From: Raineyella fluvialis
Lineage (GTDB): Bacteria > Actinomycetota > Actinomycetes > Propionibacteriales > Propionibacteriaceae
DNA length: 64,000 nt
Assembly: GCF_009646095.1 (NCBI RefSeq)
Contig: NZ_CP045725.1
Span: 1,488,001 to 1,552,000 of the forward strand
Direction: 5' to 3'
This document shows positions 49,093 through 57,889 of the stretch, piece after piece. The notes beneath the pieces were generated by a model, which was not told where the DNA came from, did not search any database, and saw nothing but the letters and a program-made list of their open reading frames with translations. Numbering within the stretch: position 1 is the stretch's first letter; every line of letters begins with the position of its first letter. The translations under genes were made by a program, and so were the position numbers.

Positions 49093-51225
49093 GTGGCCGC
49101 CGGTGAATCTGCCGGCGCGGAGGCCCGACGTCAATTTGCCCTGGCCTTGGCACATGACCGGGCGGCCGCCGATGCTCGGGCTGCGGCAGGACGTTTCGAA
49201 ATAGCGGAGATCACCGAGAGAAGAACCGCCAGGAATTTGGCGTCGTTGTCGGGTGTGGGTCATTTCCTCCTCGCCGATCGCCGATGGCCCGGCACGAAGC
49301 ACGCTCAGATCGACCTGGTGGTGGTCGGGCCCGGCGGGGTCTTCATCGTCGACACCAAGGCCTGGGCCGAGGTCTCGATCGACGGGGGTCGGGTCCACCG
49401 CGGTGAGGCGGACGTGACCGACGAACTCCTCGCCCTGGCCGACCTGACTGCCGTCACACAGGCCGAACTGGCGGAGGTCGGTTTGGCCCCAGGGGAGGTG
49501 AGGCCCTTTGTCGTGCTGGCAGGACGCCGCGGGATCGATGCCACGGTGCAGGGCGTACGCATCGTCGGTGAGCGAGAGGTGCTGAACTGCATCACCGCCT
49601 ACGGCCGCCGACTCACCGACACCCAGGTCGATGCGGTTCTCGCTCGTGCCCTCGTCCTCTTCCCGCAGACCACGGCGCCGGCTCCGGTCGTCGCCACGGT
49701 CCCCGAGCCGGTTGTCCCGGCCGCGCCTGTGCCCGGACCGATGGTTCGGGTCGGACGTGCTTCTGCTCCGCCTGAGGTGATGGAGCAGGACGCACTACTG
49801 AGTCCGGAGGAGGTCAACGACGCGCTCCTGCGGGGGGTGCTCGTCTCGCCCATCGAGGAGTGGATGTCGTTCCTCCACCCGCAGCAGGCGAAGCTCGTGC
49901 GGCGCACGTTCCAGGGTCCATCCCGGATCCGGGGCGCCGCCGGCACCGGCAAGACTGTCGTCGGTCTTCATCGGGCGGCACATCTGGCCCGTACGACCGG
50001 AGGCCGCGTGTTGGTCACCTCCTACGTCAAGACTCTGCCGCAGGTGCTGCAGGCGATGTTGGCGAGGATGGCCCCGGACGTCGTCGACCGGGTTGAGTTC
50101 GTCGGGGTGAATGCCTTCGCCAGCCGGCTCCTGAATGATCGTGGGGTGGACTGCCGGCCGAACCGGAAGGGGTCTGGGCAGGCCTTCGCCGCCGCCTGGC
50201 AGAGGACCGGCGTGGACTCGATACTCGGCCAGGGGCCGCGCGACCAGCGCTACTGGGACGAGGAGATCCAATGCGTGCTGAAGGGGCGCGGTATCACGCG
50301 GTTCGAACAGTACGCCGACCTCAACCGGACGGGCCGTCGACATCGACTCGCTCTGAACGGGCGGCAAGCGGTCTGGGCGCTGTACGAGGCTTACGAGGCC
50401 GAACTGCGCGCCCGCCGGATCCACGACTTCGCCGACCAGATCCTGCTCGCGGAGGCCGAGTTGGTTCGCGAGCCGCTGCGCGGTGTCTACTCCGCCGTCA
50501 TCGTCGATGAGGCCCAGGATCTGTCCTGCGCGATGATCCGGATGCTGCACTCACTCGTCGGCGACGAGCCCGACGGCTTCACCCTCATCGGCGACGGCCA
50601 GCAGTCCATCTACCCAGGCGGCTACACGCTGGCTGAGGCCGGCCTGTCGGTGGCGGGCCGCGGTGTGGTGCTCGACATCAACTACCGCAACACTGCCCAG
50701 ATCGTCTCGTTCGCGCAGGGCCTGGTCACCGGGGACGAATACGCCGACATCGACGGGGCGATCGGTCCTGGTGACGTGCCGGCCAGCATTCCCCGTCGTG
50801 GCCCCGAACCGGTCATCGAACGTGGCCCAGGATGGGGCCGGATCAACGCCGCGATGATCGAGCGCATCCGTACCGTGACCAAAGAGATCGGCACCGGGCT
50901 CGGTGACGTCGCCGTGTTGTGCATCACCCGCCAGTCCGCATCGGACGCCACTGCGGTGCTCAGGAGAGCCGGGATCCCGGTGGTCGATCTGGAGGCCTAC
51001 TCCGGGACGCCGGTCGACGCGGTCAAGGTCGGCACCATCAAGCGCGCGAAGGGGTTGGAGTTCAAGCAGGTGCTGATCCCCGACATTCGGCAGCACCAGA
51101 CAAGCGGGCAGCCGCCCGCCGACGACGCCGATCATGAGCGCTGGGACCTGACGCGCCGCGAGCTGTACGTGGCGATGACTCGGGCTCGCGACGGCCTCTG
51201 GGTAGGCATCAGAGGAGTCGGCTGA
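49093..51225 (+). CDS. NERD nuclease-domain protein fused to a UvrD/Rep-type (SF1) helicase
   Basis: About 710 residues. A nuclease-related (NERD) domain spans roughly 50-180 (GTKHAQIDLVVVGPGGVFIV, DTKAWA) with Asp and Lys of the PD-(D/E)XK-like core. A Pro/Val-rich linker to about 230 is followed by an SF1 helicase: Walker A GAAGTGKTVVG near 281, IVDEAQDLS near 471, GDGQQSIY, INYRNT, and motif VI YVAMTRARDGL. The start is uncertain: GTG 49093 is the first in-frame candidate, while the best ribosome binding site (GGGGAGGAGG, 49046-49055) serves a GTG at 49062 in another frame that ends after 13 codons. Possible roles are DNA repair or phage defence. Confidence 0.8.
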   Translation: MAAGESAGAEARRQFALALAHDRAAADARAAAGRFEIAEITERRTARNLASLSGVGHFLLADRRWPGTKHAQIDLVVVGPGGVFIVDTKAWAEVSIDGGRVHRGEADVTDELLALADLTAVTQAELAEVGLAPGEVRPFVVLAGRRGIDATVQGVRIVGEREVLNCITAYGRRLTDTQVDAVLARALVLFPQTTAPAPVVATVPEPVVPAAPVPGPMVRVGRASAPPEVMEQDALLSPEEVNDALLRGVLVSPIEEWMSFLHPQQAKLVRRTFQGPSRIRGAAGTGKTVVGLHRAAHLARTTGGRVLVTSYVKTLPQVLQAMLARMAPDVVDRVEFVGVNAFASRLLNDRGVDCRPNRKGSGQAFAAAWQRTGVDSILGQGPRDQRYWDEEIQCVLKGRGITRFEQYADLNRTGRRHRLALNGRQAVWALYEAYEAELRARRIHDFADQILLAEAELVREPLRGVYSAVIVDEAQDLSCAMIRMLHSLVGDEPDGFTLIGDGQQSIYPGGYTLAEAGLSVAGRGVVLDINYRNTAQIVSFAQGLVTGDEYADIDGAIGPGDVPASIPRRGPEPVIERGPGWGRINAAMIERIRTVTKEIGTGLGDVAVLCITRQSASDATAVLRRAGIPVVDLEAYSGTPVDAVKVGTIKRAKGLEFKQVLIPDIRQHQTSGQPPADDADHERWDLTRRELYVAMTRARDGLWVGIRGVG

Positions 51226-51253
51226 CGTCCGAAGGCACGCACTCGAAGTGAGG

Positions 51254-51826
51254 TCAGGGGTGCGGCGTCAAGCGCAGCTGCCTCGAGAGATCGTGTGCGG
51301 TGCCGATATCGCTGTCGCTGAGGACGAGCACCCGGCCGATCACGAGCACCGAGCGCCTCGGTGAGGCGATCTGCTGCATCCCGCTCGGCACCTGCCCGGA
51401 CCATCCCGGCCCGGTGATCAGGAAGTCGCCTGCCCCGGTGCCGGTCGTCCGCTTGCCGACGTACGCGAAGGTGGTGTTGGTCGACGGGTCGGTGAACTGC
51501 ACGCTGTAGTAGCGGCCGTCCATGTCCGGGACGTGCAGGACCAGCGGTCCCTGCCTCAGGTCGAGCCAGCCCGCCGTCAGGATGGTGTCACGGTTCACGC
51601 CGACCGACATCAGCCGGGAGCCGGACGTGGGGGTGTGCAGGGGATCAGCGAACTGCGCCGCTGGTTGGGTATCGAGCGTGTTGACCGGGACTGGACCATT
51701 CCCGAGCCCTCGACGGAGCAGGCCGCGCTTGAACACGGTCAGCAGCAGGCGCGGCCAGAAGTACAGGAAGCCGAACCAGGTGACCAGCGCGACCACCCCG
51801 AAGGTGAGCAGGTGTTCGAGTCTCAT
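51254..51826 (-). CDS. DUF1254 domain membrane-anchored protein
   Basis: 190 residues from ATG 51826. One N-terminal membrane helix (LLTFGVVALVTWFGFLYFWP) then a beta-rich domain with the DUF1254 pattern: MSVGVNRDTILTAGWLDLRQ, GPLVLHVPDMDGRYYSVQF, TDPSTNTTFAYVGKR. Its start overlaps the stop of the DUF1214 gene. In many bacteria DUF1254 and DUF1214 occur in one protein of unknown function; here the two are separate genes. Confidence 0.82.
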   Translation of the reverse strand: MRLEHLLTFGVVALVTWFGFLYFWPRLLLTVFKRGLLRRGLGNGPVPVNTLDTQPAAQFADPLHTPTSGSRLMSVGVNRDTILTAGWLDLRQGPLVLHVPDMDGRYYSVQFTDPSTNTTFAYVGKRTTGTGAGDFLITGPGWSGQVPSGMQQIASPRRSVLVIGRVLVLSDSDIGTAHDLSRQLRLTPHP

Positions 51827-52497
51827 CCGGCGTGCCCTTCCACGGCGACGACCGGTGGCACCCGGTAGCTGCCGTCCAGGATGCTCGGCCCCGGCTCGTA
51901 CACCCGCAGCCACAGGATGAACCGCCCCGCCGGGGCGGGTAGCCAGTTGGACTCAAGGCCCGCCGGAGCGGCGGAGCGGAGGTGGACGTCCACGGAGCCG
52001 TCGGCGTTCGGGACGAGTCCCGAGCGGTCACCGACGCTGTAGCGGTGGAGCGGATTGGCCACGAAATGGTTGCGGGCGTCGCCCATCGTCAGGGACCAGA
52101 AGCCGCTGTTCGGTGGCAGGCCGCCGGGCGGGAAGTGCATGACGTAGTCGCGCCGGCCGTTGAGCGTACGCCCGGCGCCGTCCGCGTTCGTCCACCAGTA
52201 GACCGCCTCGTCCGCGGTGTTGACGGGGCCGGGGAACAACTGGGCGTGGGCGGCGCGCAGCAGCATGCCGTTGCCGGGCCGGCCCAGCCCGAGCATGGTG
52301 ATCCAGCTGTTGACCCTGGTGGCCTTGATCCTCGCGTAGAGCTGGGCCGTCACGAAGGCCAGCCCGTAACCGATGAGGAATCCCTGGATCACGTCACTGC
52401 GCACCGTCCGCGGATGCGTGGAGAACGGCAGGTGGAGGAGGAAGCCCACGCAGATCAGGCCGATCAGCGCGGTGAAATAGCCCCAGATTCTGCTCAT
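51823..52497 (-). CDS. DUF1214 domain membrane-anchored protein
   Basis: 224 residues from ATG 52497. Two N-terminal helices (YFTALIGLICVGFLLHLPF and VIQGFLIGYGLAFVTAQLYA) then a DUF1214 domain: FPPGGLPPNSGFWSLTMGDA, NPLHRYSVGDRSGL, and FILWLRVYEPGPSILDGSYR. It overlaps the DUF1254 gene by 4 bp, so the two products likely act together at the membrane. No enzymatic residues can be named. Confidence 0.83.
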   Translation of the reverse strand: MSRIWGYFTALIGLICVGFLLHLPFSTHPRTVRSDVIQGFLIGYGLAFVTAQLYARIKATRVNSWITMLGLGRPGNGMLLRAAHAQLFPGPVNTADEAVYWWTNADGAGRTLNGRRDYVMHFPPGGLPPNSGFWSLTMGDARNHFVANPLHRYSVGDRSGLVPNADGSVDVHLRSAAPAGLESNWLPAPAGRFILWLRVYEPGPSILDGSYRVPPVVAVEGHAG

Positions 52498-52601
52498 GGT
52501 CCCTGCCTTCGGCCACCAAGCCCGCCAGGGGGAGACGATCACGTCGGGGGCCTCGGTGCCGCTCCACGGTAGCGCGGCGGACCTGGCATTACCCTCGGAG
52601 C

Positions 52602-53114
52602 GTGCGGAAGTCGGTGGCGATTCTCGTCGCACTCGGGTGGGGTGGCGGCCTCGGCGCCATCGTCTGCGCCATGCTGCCGTACGTGCTGGGCTACTGGCGC
52701 TTTCAGCGCCCGTTGCCGGGGTGGTTCATCGCGCAGGCCCTCGGTGTGGTGCTGATCGTGCTCGGCTTGGGGCTCATCGCGCTGTCGTTCGTGGAGTTCA
52801 TCCGGGCCGGCGGCACGCCCATGCCCACCGCAGCGCCGCCACGTCTGGTGGTGGCCGGCGTCTACCGGTACGTACGCAACCCGATCTATCTCGGCCTCGT
52901 CGTGGTGCTGCTCGGTCAGGCCCTGCTCTTCGGCCAGCAGGGCCTGCTCGGCTACACCGCGGTGGCCTGGGTCATCTCAGCAGCTGCCGTGCGCTTCTAC
53001 GAGCAGCCTCGGCTCAGGCGGAAGTTCGGGCCGGCGTACGAGGCGTACGTCCACTCCGTGCGCGCGTGGATCCCGCGGCTCCACCCGTGGACACTCGAGG
53101 ACCCTGCACGGTGA
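52602..53114 (+). CDS. Isoprenylcysteine carboxyl methyltransferase (ICMT)-like membrane methyltransferase
   Basis: 170 residues, GTG start, four to five membrane helices. The C-terminal signature VVAGVYRYVRNPIYLGLVVV and YEQPRLRRKFGPAYEAYVHS is that of the ICMT/PEMT-like phospholipid methyltransferase superfamily. Most bacterial members have unknown substrates. It converges on the IolG-like gene with a 5-bp gap. Confidence 0.87.
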   Translation: MRKSVAILVALGWGGGLGAIVCAMLPYVLGYWRFQRPLPGWFIAQALGVVLIVLGLGLIALSFVEFIRAGGTPMPTAAPPRLVVAGVYRYVRNPIYLGLVVVLLGQALLFGQQGLLGYTAVAWVISAAAVRFYEQPRLRRKFGPAYEAYVHSVRAWIPRLHPWTLEDPAR

Positions 53115-53119
53115 GGTGG

Positions 53120-54133
53120 TCACTGGTCGACCTCCTCGATCCGTACGGGGCGGCCCTCGGCGGCGGAGCGGATGGCCGCTGCCGCGACGAGTTGAGCGCG
53201 CAGTCCGTCGGCGCCACCCGGGTGGCCGATGTCGGCGCCGTGGAGGAGATCGGCGAAGGTCTGGAACTCCCCACGGTAGGCCTCATGGAAGCGCGACGTG
53301 TCGGTGCTGGACGTGTCTGCGTGGCCGCCGGTCGCGTCGTAGAGGCGGGCTTGCGTGGTGGCGAGGCCGCCCATCTGGACCATGCCCTCGGAGCCGAAGA
53401 CCTCGCCGCGCACGTCGTAGCCGTACATCGCGGAGAACGAGGCCTCGGCGGTGGCGAGGGCGCCGTTGGCGTAGCGGATGGTGACCACCGCGGTGTCCTG
53501 GAATCCTGCGTCCCGGTGGTCGGGGCGGATGAGGGCGTCCGCGACCGCGTACACGTCGACGGGCTCGTAGCCGGCGTTGAGCCAGTTCAGCGTGTCGAAG
53601 TCGTGGATCAGCGTCTCGTTGAAGATGGTGCCGGGCGCGATGCCGGCGGGGTCGGGGCCGTACGGGCCGGGATCACGTGTGAGCGAGTGGAGGCGGTGCA
53701 CCTCACCCACGGCACCTGAGGTGATCAGATCCTTCGCGCGCCGCCAGGACTCGGCGAAGCGCCGGTTGAAGCCGACCTGGAGGATCACGCCGACCTGCTC
53801 GGCGGCCAGGACGGCGCGCTTGGCGTCGGCCACCGTCAGGGCGAGCGGCTTCTCGGTGAAGATGTGCTTGCCGGCTGCGGCGTACGCCTCGATGAGCTCC
53901 GGGTGGATTCCTGAGGGCGCCGCGATGACCACGGCGTCGACGCTGTCGTCGGCGGCGATCGACGACGGGTCCCGGGTGGCCCTCGGGACGCCCAGCTCGG
54001 CGGCGAGTTCCGCCAGGTGCGGCGAGGCCGGGTCGGCCAGTGCGGCCAGCTCGATCCCGGTGACCTCGGCGGCGAGGACCCGGGCGTGGTGAGTCCCGAT
54101 CCTCCCCGTGCCGACCAGTGCGACCTTCTTCAT
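53120..54133 (-). CDS. iolG: Gfo/Idh/MocA oxidoreductase, probable inositol 2-dehydrogenase
   Basis: 337 residues. Rossmann VALVGTGRIGTHHARVLA, the EKPLALTVADAKRAV motif with catalytic Lys, FNRRFAESWRRAKD, and HDFDTLNWLNAGYEPVDVYA match the IolG group of NAD-dependent inositol dehydrogenases. It oxidises myo-inositol or a related sugar at C2/C3. No other iol genes are nearby. Family members also oxidise glycosides at C3, so a link to the distant deglycosidase locus is conceivable but unsupported. Confidence 0.82.
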   Translation of the reverse strand: MKKVALVGTGRIGTHHARVLAAEVTGIELAALADPASPHLAELAAELGVPRATRDPSSIAADDSVDAVVIAAPSGIHPELIEAYAAAGKHIFTEKPLALTVADAKRAVLAAEQVGVILQVGFNRRFAESWRRAKDLITSGAVGEVHRLHSLTRDPGPYGPDPAGIAPGTIFNETLIHDFDTLNWLNAGYEPVDVYAVADALIRPDHRDAGFQDTAVVTIRYANGALATAEASFSAMYGYDVRGEVFGSEGMVQMGGLATTQARLYDATGGHADTSSTDTSRFHEAYRGEFQTFADLLHGADIGHPGGADGLRAQLVAAAAIRSAAEGRPVRIEEVDQ

Positions 54134-54226
54134 GTCCCTACTCCTTCGTGGGTACGTCCGGTAGGGACGAGCGCCGGGTTTGCCTGGTTCGCGCCGAACG
54201 AGCGTCGGTCCGTCGGCCCGGCCGCC

Positions 54227-55018
54227 TCACGCCGCGAGGCGCTCAAGGATCGGGCGGAGCTCGTCGGCGAAGAGGGTCGGCGCCTCCCCGAAGGGCATGT
54301 GACTGCCACTGATCGTGGCGATGGGTGCGCCCAGTCGTTCGGCCAGGATGGCGATGACCGGCGGGGCCATCGGGCCACCGTGGGCGCTGAGGAGCAGCTG
54401 GACGGGCACGCCGGTGGCACGGATCGCGGCGGTGTCCGGGACGTAGCCGGAGAAGGTGCCGAACTCGCGCCCGAAGAAGTACTCGCCGTTCGCGCTGATC
54501 CGTGCCCGCGTCGCCGGCTCGATCGCCTCCCACCCCTCGTCGGAGCCCATCGTCCGGATCATCGCTTCCACCGCGGCCGAGGGATCCGTCCGCGCCAGCT
54601 GAATCACCGGGCCGGTGGGGTTCGGGAGGTCGATCGGGGGCAGCAGCTCCCGCAACGGCGGTTCGTGGACGATCGCGGCGGTGACGACCTCAGGATGGCG
54701 GGCGACGAGGTCGAGGACGATATTGGCGCCGAAGCTGGTGCCGAACACCATCGCCCGGTCGACACCGCTGACGGTGATCAGCCGGGCCGCATCGTCCGCC
54801 TGCGCAGAGACGCTCGCGGAGTCCGGGCGGTCCGAGCCTTGGCGGCTGCGGGAGAAGCCCCGCCGGTCGTACGTGATCACCGTGAACTCGTCGGCGAGGC
54901 GTTCTGCGGGGCCGGCGAACTGCCCGGCGTCGCCGAAGGCGCCGGGGATGAACAGGACCGCCGGGCCCTGGCCACGCACTTCGTGGTAGAGATCCGTTGA
55001 CATCGACCCGTCGGGCAT
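54227..55018 (-). CDS. Alpha/beta hydrolase
   Basis: 263 residues; the start has AAGGAG seven bases upstream. Alpha/beta-hydrolase motifs: FIPGAFGDAGQFAGPAERLA (oxyanion region), TYDRRGFSRS, nucleophile GTSFGAN, and a C-terminal GSHMPFGEAP with the catalytic histidine. It is cytoplasmic and of unknown substrate, perhaps a haloperoxidase- or esterase-like member. Confidence 0.86.
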   Translation of the reverse strand: MPDGSMSTDLYHEVRGQGPAVLFIPGAFGDAGQFAGPAERLADEFTVITYDRRGFSRSRQGSDRPDSASVSAQADDAARLITVSGVDRAMVFGTSFGANIVLDLVARHPEVVTAAIVHEPPLRELLPPIDLPNPTGPVIQLARTDPSAAVEAMIRTMGSDEGWEAIEPATRARISANGEYFFGREFGTFSGYVPDTAAIRATGVPVQLLLSAHGGPMAPPVIAILAERLGAPIATISGSHMPFGEAPTLFADELRPILERLAA

Positions 55019-55612
55019 GACGACTCCTTGATGTGCTCCGCATCACTTCGCGGATGCCGCCAGTATGCGCTGATGCGCTGAGAGAGAGCCGTGGGAGCAG
55101 GCGCCGACCAGGGAGCCTCCGACACAGATCGGATGGTGACACGCCTGTCTCACGTGGCCAAGGGCCGCTGGCCGGTCGTCCACGAATTATGTAGACAATC
55201 GGCGACTGGGCGAAACCGGGGACCGGTGGTAGCCTCTCGAATTTCTGGAAACTGGGTCGCCGGAGGTGGGATTTTCGGGGCTGGCATCGACCTGTTTTGC
55301 GTGCCAGAATGGGGACGGATGTCGCGATATTTCTTTGGCAGTTCACGAGGTGCCGTTCGGCGCCCTCGATCCATTGAGTGACACGTCCGTCGCCTGATCT
55401 ACGGATACACATCCGCATCGACGCTGGCCGCCTCCCCGAAAGCTCTCAGGGGACCACCAGGTGCCGTGCGCACCACACGCGGGATGCTCGCGCTGCGTCG
55501 GGAGGGTGTGGCGCGGTATTTCGCGCACAGAAAACAATCTCCTGTGGTGCATTGACGCCAGAACGTTCTTCACCTTTACCACTGGACCATACCACCTGAA
55601 ACGGAGAATGAC
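55019..55612. other. Intergenic stretch of lower G+C content
   Basis: This 594-bp gap is visibly richer in A and T than the rest (for example ATTTCTTTGGCAG and GAAAACAATC) and contains no CGTACG. I see no convincing gene, RNA or strong hairpin. It ends with ACGGAGAA before the papain-family gene, whose promoter must lie here. Confidence 0.6.
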
Positions 55613-57555
55613 ATGGCCGAAGAACTTGCGGCTATTCAGAGCAAGATCGCGGAATTGGGTCTCCAATGGACCGCGGGCATCACCTCGAACTCGGACCATT
55701 CGGAGTCGATGGCCAGGAGGCGGACCGGCTACGTGCCCGGCCCCGACGACCCATCACTCGAAGAGGCCGAGGGGATCGCGGCCCAGGCCGCGAGCGTGGA
55801 GTCGGAGCGCTTAGCCGCCCGGGAGGCTGCGGGGATCGCGGCGGAACCGGCCGGGGCTCCGCCGGCTGCCTTCGATTGGCGTGACAAGGGGGGCCAGAAC
55901 TTCGTCACCCCCATCGAGGACCAGGGCGGCTGCGGGTCGTGCGTGGCCTTCGGTAGCGTCGCGGCGATGGAGACGCTGGTGCGGATCAACCGCGGATCCC
56001 CCGCGACCAGCGTCGACCTGTCCGAGGCACACCTGTGGTACTGCTGGGGTCCCTCGCACGGGGCCGGCGCCTGCCCCGACGGCGGCTGGTGGCCGGACGC
56101 GGCCATGGACGGGCTCAAGCAGGGCATCGTCGATGCCGCCTGCTACCCGTACACCGGCGCCAACGAGGCCTGCAACCCCTGCGGGGACTGGCAGAACCGA
56201 TTGACGAAGATCACCGGCTGGCACAAGGCGACGACCCTCGCCGACATGAAGGCCTTCATCTCCACGGTCGGTCCCATGACCGCCTGTTTCACCGTGTACG
56301 AGGACTTCTACTACCACTACACAGGCGGCGTCTACACGTACAACTCCTCCACGGCCGGCAAGGTCATCGGTGGCCACTGCATCTGCATCGTCGGGTACGA
56401 CGACAACCAGCAGTGCTGGATCGCCAAGAACTCCTGGGGCTCGGGATGGGGCGAGAGCGGCTACTTCCGGATGAGCTACGGGAGTTGCGGGCTCGATGCG
56501 CAGATGTGGGCCCCGGAGGGCATCGTCGGCGGTGTCGCCGGATCCCGCCTCGAGGTCTTCGCGCGCGGCTCGGACGGCGCCTTGTGGCACAACTGGCAGA
56601 CGGCCCCCAACAACGGGTGGTCCGGCTGGGCGTCCCTCGGCGGCTGGATCGATACCCCGGTGGTCGCCCGCAACGCGGACGGTCGGCTGGAGGTGTTCGT
56701 GATCGGCTCCGACCACGCCCTGTGGCACAAGTGGCAGACGGCCCCGAACAACGGATGGTCCGGCTGGGGCTCCCTGGGCGGTTGGATCGATCGGCTCGCG
56801 GTGGGGCAGAACGCCGACGGTCGGCTGGAGGTCTTCGCGCGGGGCTCGGACGGGGCACTGTGGCACAACTGGCAGACCGCTCCGAGCAACGGGTGGTCGG
56901 GCTGGGGGTCGCTCGGGGGCTGGATCGACAATCCGGTGGTGACCCGCAATGCGGACGGTCGGCTGGAGGTGTTCGTGATCGGCTCCGACCACGGGTTGTG
57001 GCACAACTGGCAGACCGCGCCGAACAACGGCTGGTCCGGCTGGGGCTCCCTGGGCGGGTGGATCGACCGGCTTGCTCTCGGGCAGAACGCCGACGGGCGC
57101 CTGGAGGTCTTTGCTCGGGGCGGCGACGGTGCCCTGTGGCACAACTGGCAGACCGCCCGAACAACGGCTGGTCCGGCTGGGGATCGCTCGGCGGGTGGAT
57201 CGACAGCCCCGTGGTCGGGCGCAACGCTGACGGCCGCGTCGAGGTGTTCGTCATCGGCTCGGACCATGCCCTGTGGCACAAGTGGCAGACCGCGCCGAAC
57301 AGCGGATGGTCCGGCTGGGCGTCCCTCGGAGGGTGGATCGATCGGCTCGCGCTCGGGCAGAACGCCGACGGACGGCTGGAGGTCTTCGCCCGGGGCGGTG
57401 ATGGTGCCCTGTGGCACGACTGGCAGACGGCACCGAGCAACGGATGGTCCGGCTGGGGCTCCCTCGGCGGCTGGATCGACCAGCTCACCGTCGGTCAGAA
57501 TGCTGGCGTTGTCGGGGCCAGCGCCGCGGAACCCGCGATCCTCGCCCGCGGATGA
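55613..57555 (+). CDS. Papain-family (C1) cysteine peptidase with C-terminal seven-blade PLL-type propeller, interrupted by a -1 frameshift
   Basis: About 647 residues once corrected. No signal peptide is seen; residues 1-85 are a possible propeptide (EELAAIQSKIAELGLQWTAG). The peptidase domain has Q104, C110 (QGGCGSCVAFGS), H255 (GGHCICIVGYDDN) and N273 (AKNSWGSGWGESGYF); the usual Trp after the catalytic Cys is Val. From about 310 come seven 46-residue repeats of the PLL/DUF346 lectin type (DGALWHNWQTAPNNGWSGW), alternating A-B-A-B-A-B-A. Frame 2 is lost in repeat 5 near 57155 and resumes in frame 1; compared with its sister copies one G is missing in GCGCC. A probable carbohydrate-targeted protease. 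It precedes a chagasin-type inhibitor. Confidence 0.83.
56545..57511 (+). repeat. Seven 138-bp direct repeats encoding propeller blades
   Basis: Highly similar 138-bp units encode the blades. Units 1, 3, 5 and 7 (ARGxDGALW) and units 2, 4 and 6 (VIGSDH) form two alternating classes. The repeats are similar enough at DNA level to recombine or misassemble. Confidence 0.85.
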
Positions 57556-57776
57556 CGGAGGCGGAGCCCGGCGCCTCGATGCCGACACCGGTACCGAGCG
57601 GATCGATGGCAGGATCCGCCCCGATGCCCGGCGGAGCGGCGGGCACGACCGCCATGGCGACGCCCAGTGCGCCCACCATGCCTACCGGTCCGACGAACGC
57701 CACCTCTGAGATGCCGGTCCCCGCGACGAGCAAGGCCTCGGGTCAGGCGCCCGCCGCGCCCTGTGATTGCGTGTGA
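57552..57776 (+). CDS. Small Met/Pro/Thr-rich ORF coupled to the papain gene
   Basis: 74 codons beginning at an ATG that overlaps the stop of the peptidase-propeller gene (ATGA). The product is low-complexity, rich in Met, Pro, Thr and Ala, and ends APCDCV. Third positions are mostly G or C, so it is probably translated. It is either a separate small protein or, if one more base is missing upstream, the C-terminal tail of the peptidase-propeller. No family is recognised. Confidence 0.42.
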   Translation: MTEAEPGASMPTPVPSGSMAGSAPMPGGAAGTTAMATPSAPTMPTGPTNATSEMPVPATSKASGQAPAAPCDCV

Positions 57777-57889
57777 GTAGGCACTGGCCCACCGCGGGGA
57801 CCCGGTAGCTGACCCGGGTCCCCGCGGCGCCAGAACGTCGGATCATGGGGGTGAAGCTGTGAGTGACTGCCACGAAGGGGGCTCAGGGT

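Noticed and set aside
53120-54133. 3-oxidase partner for the deglycosidases
   Set aside because: The IolG-like protein is of a family that includes glycoside 3-oxidoreductases, but it is 48 kb away and closer in sequence pattern to inositol dehydrogenases.
55019-55612. Riboswitch or small gene in the A/T-richer gap
   Set aside because: I could not align it to any riboswitch core, and the short frames lack ribosome binding sites and normal codon use.
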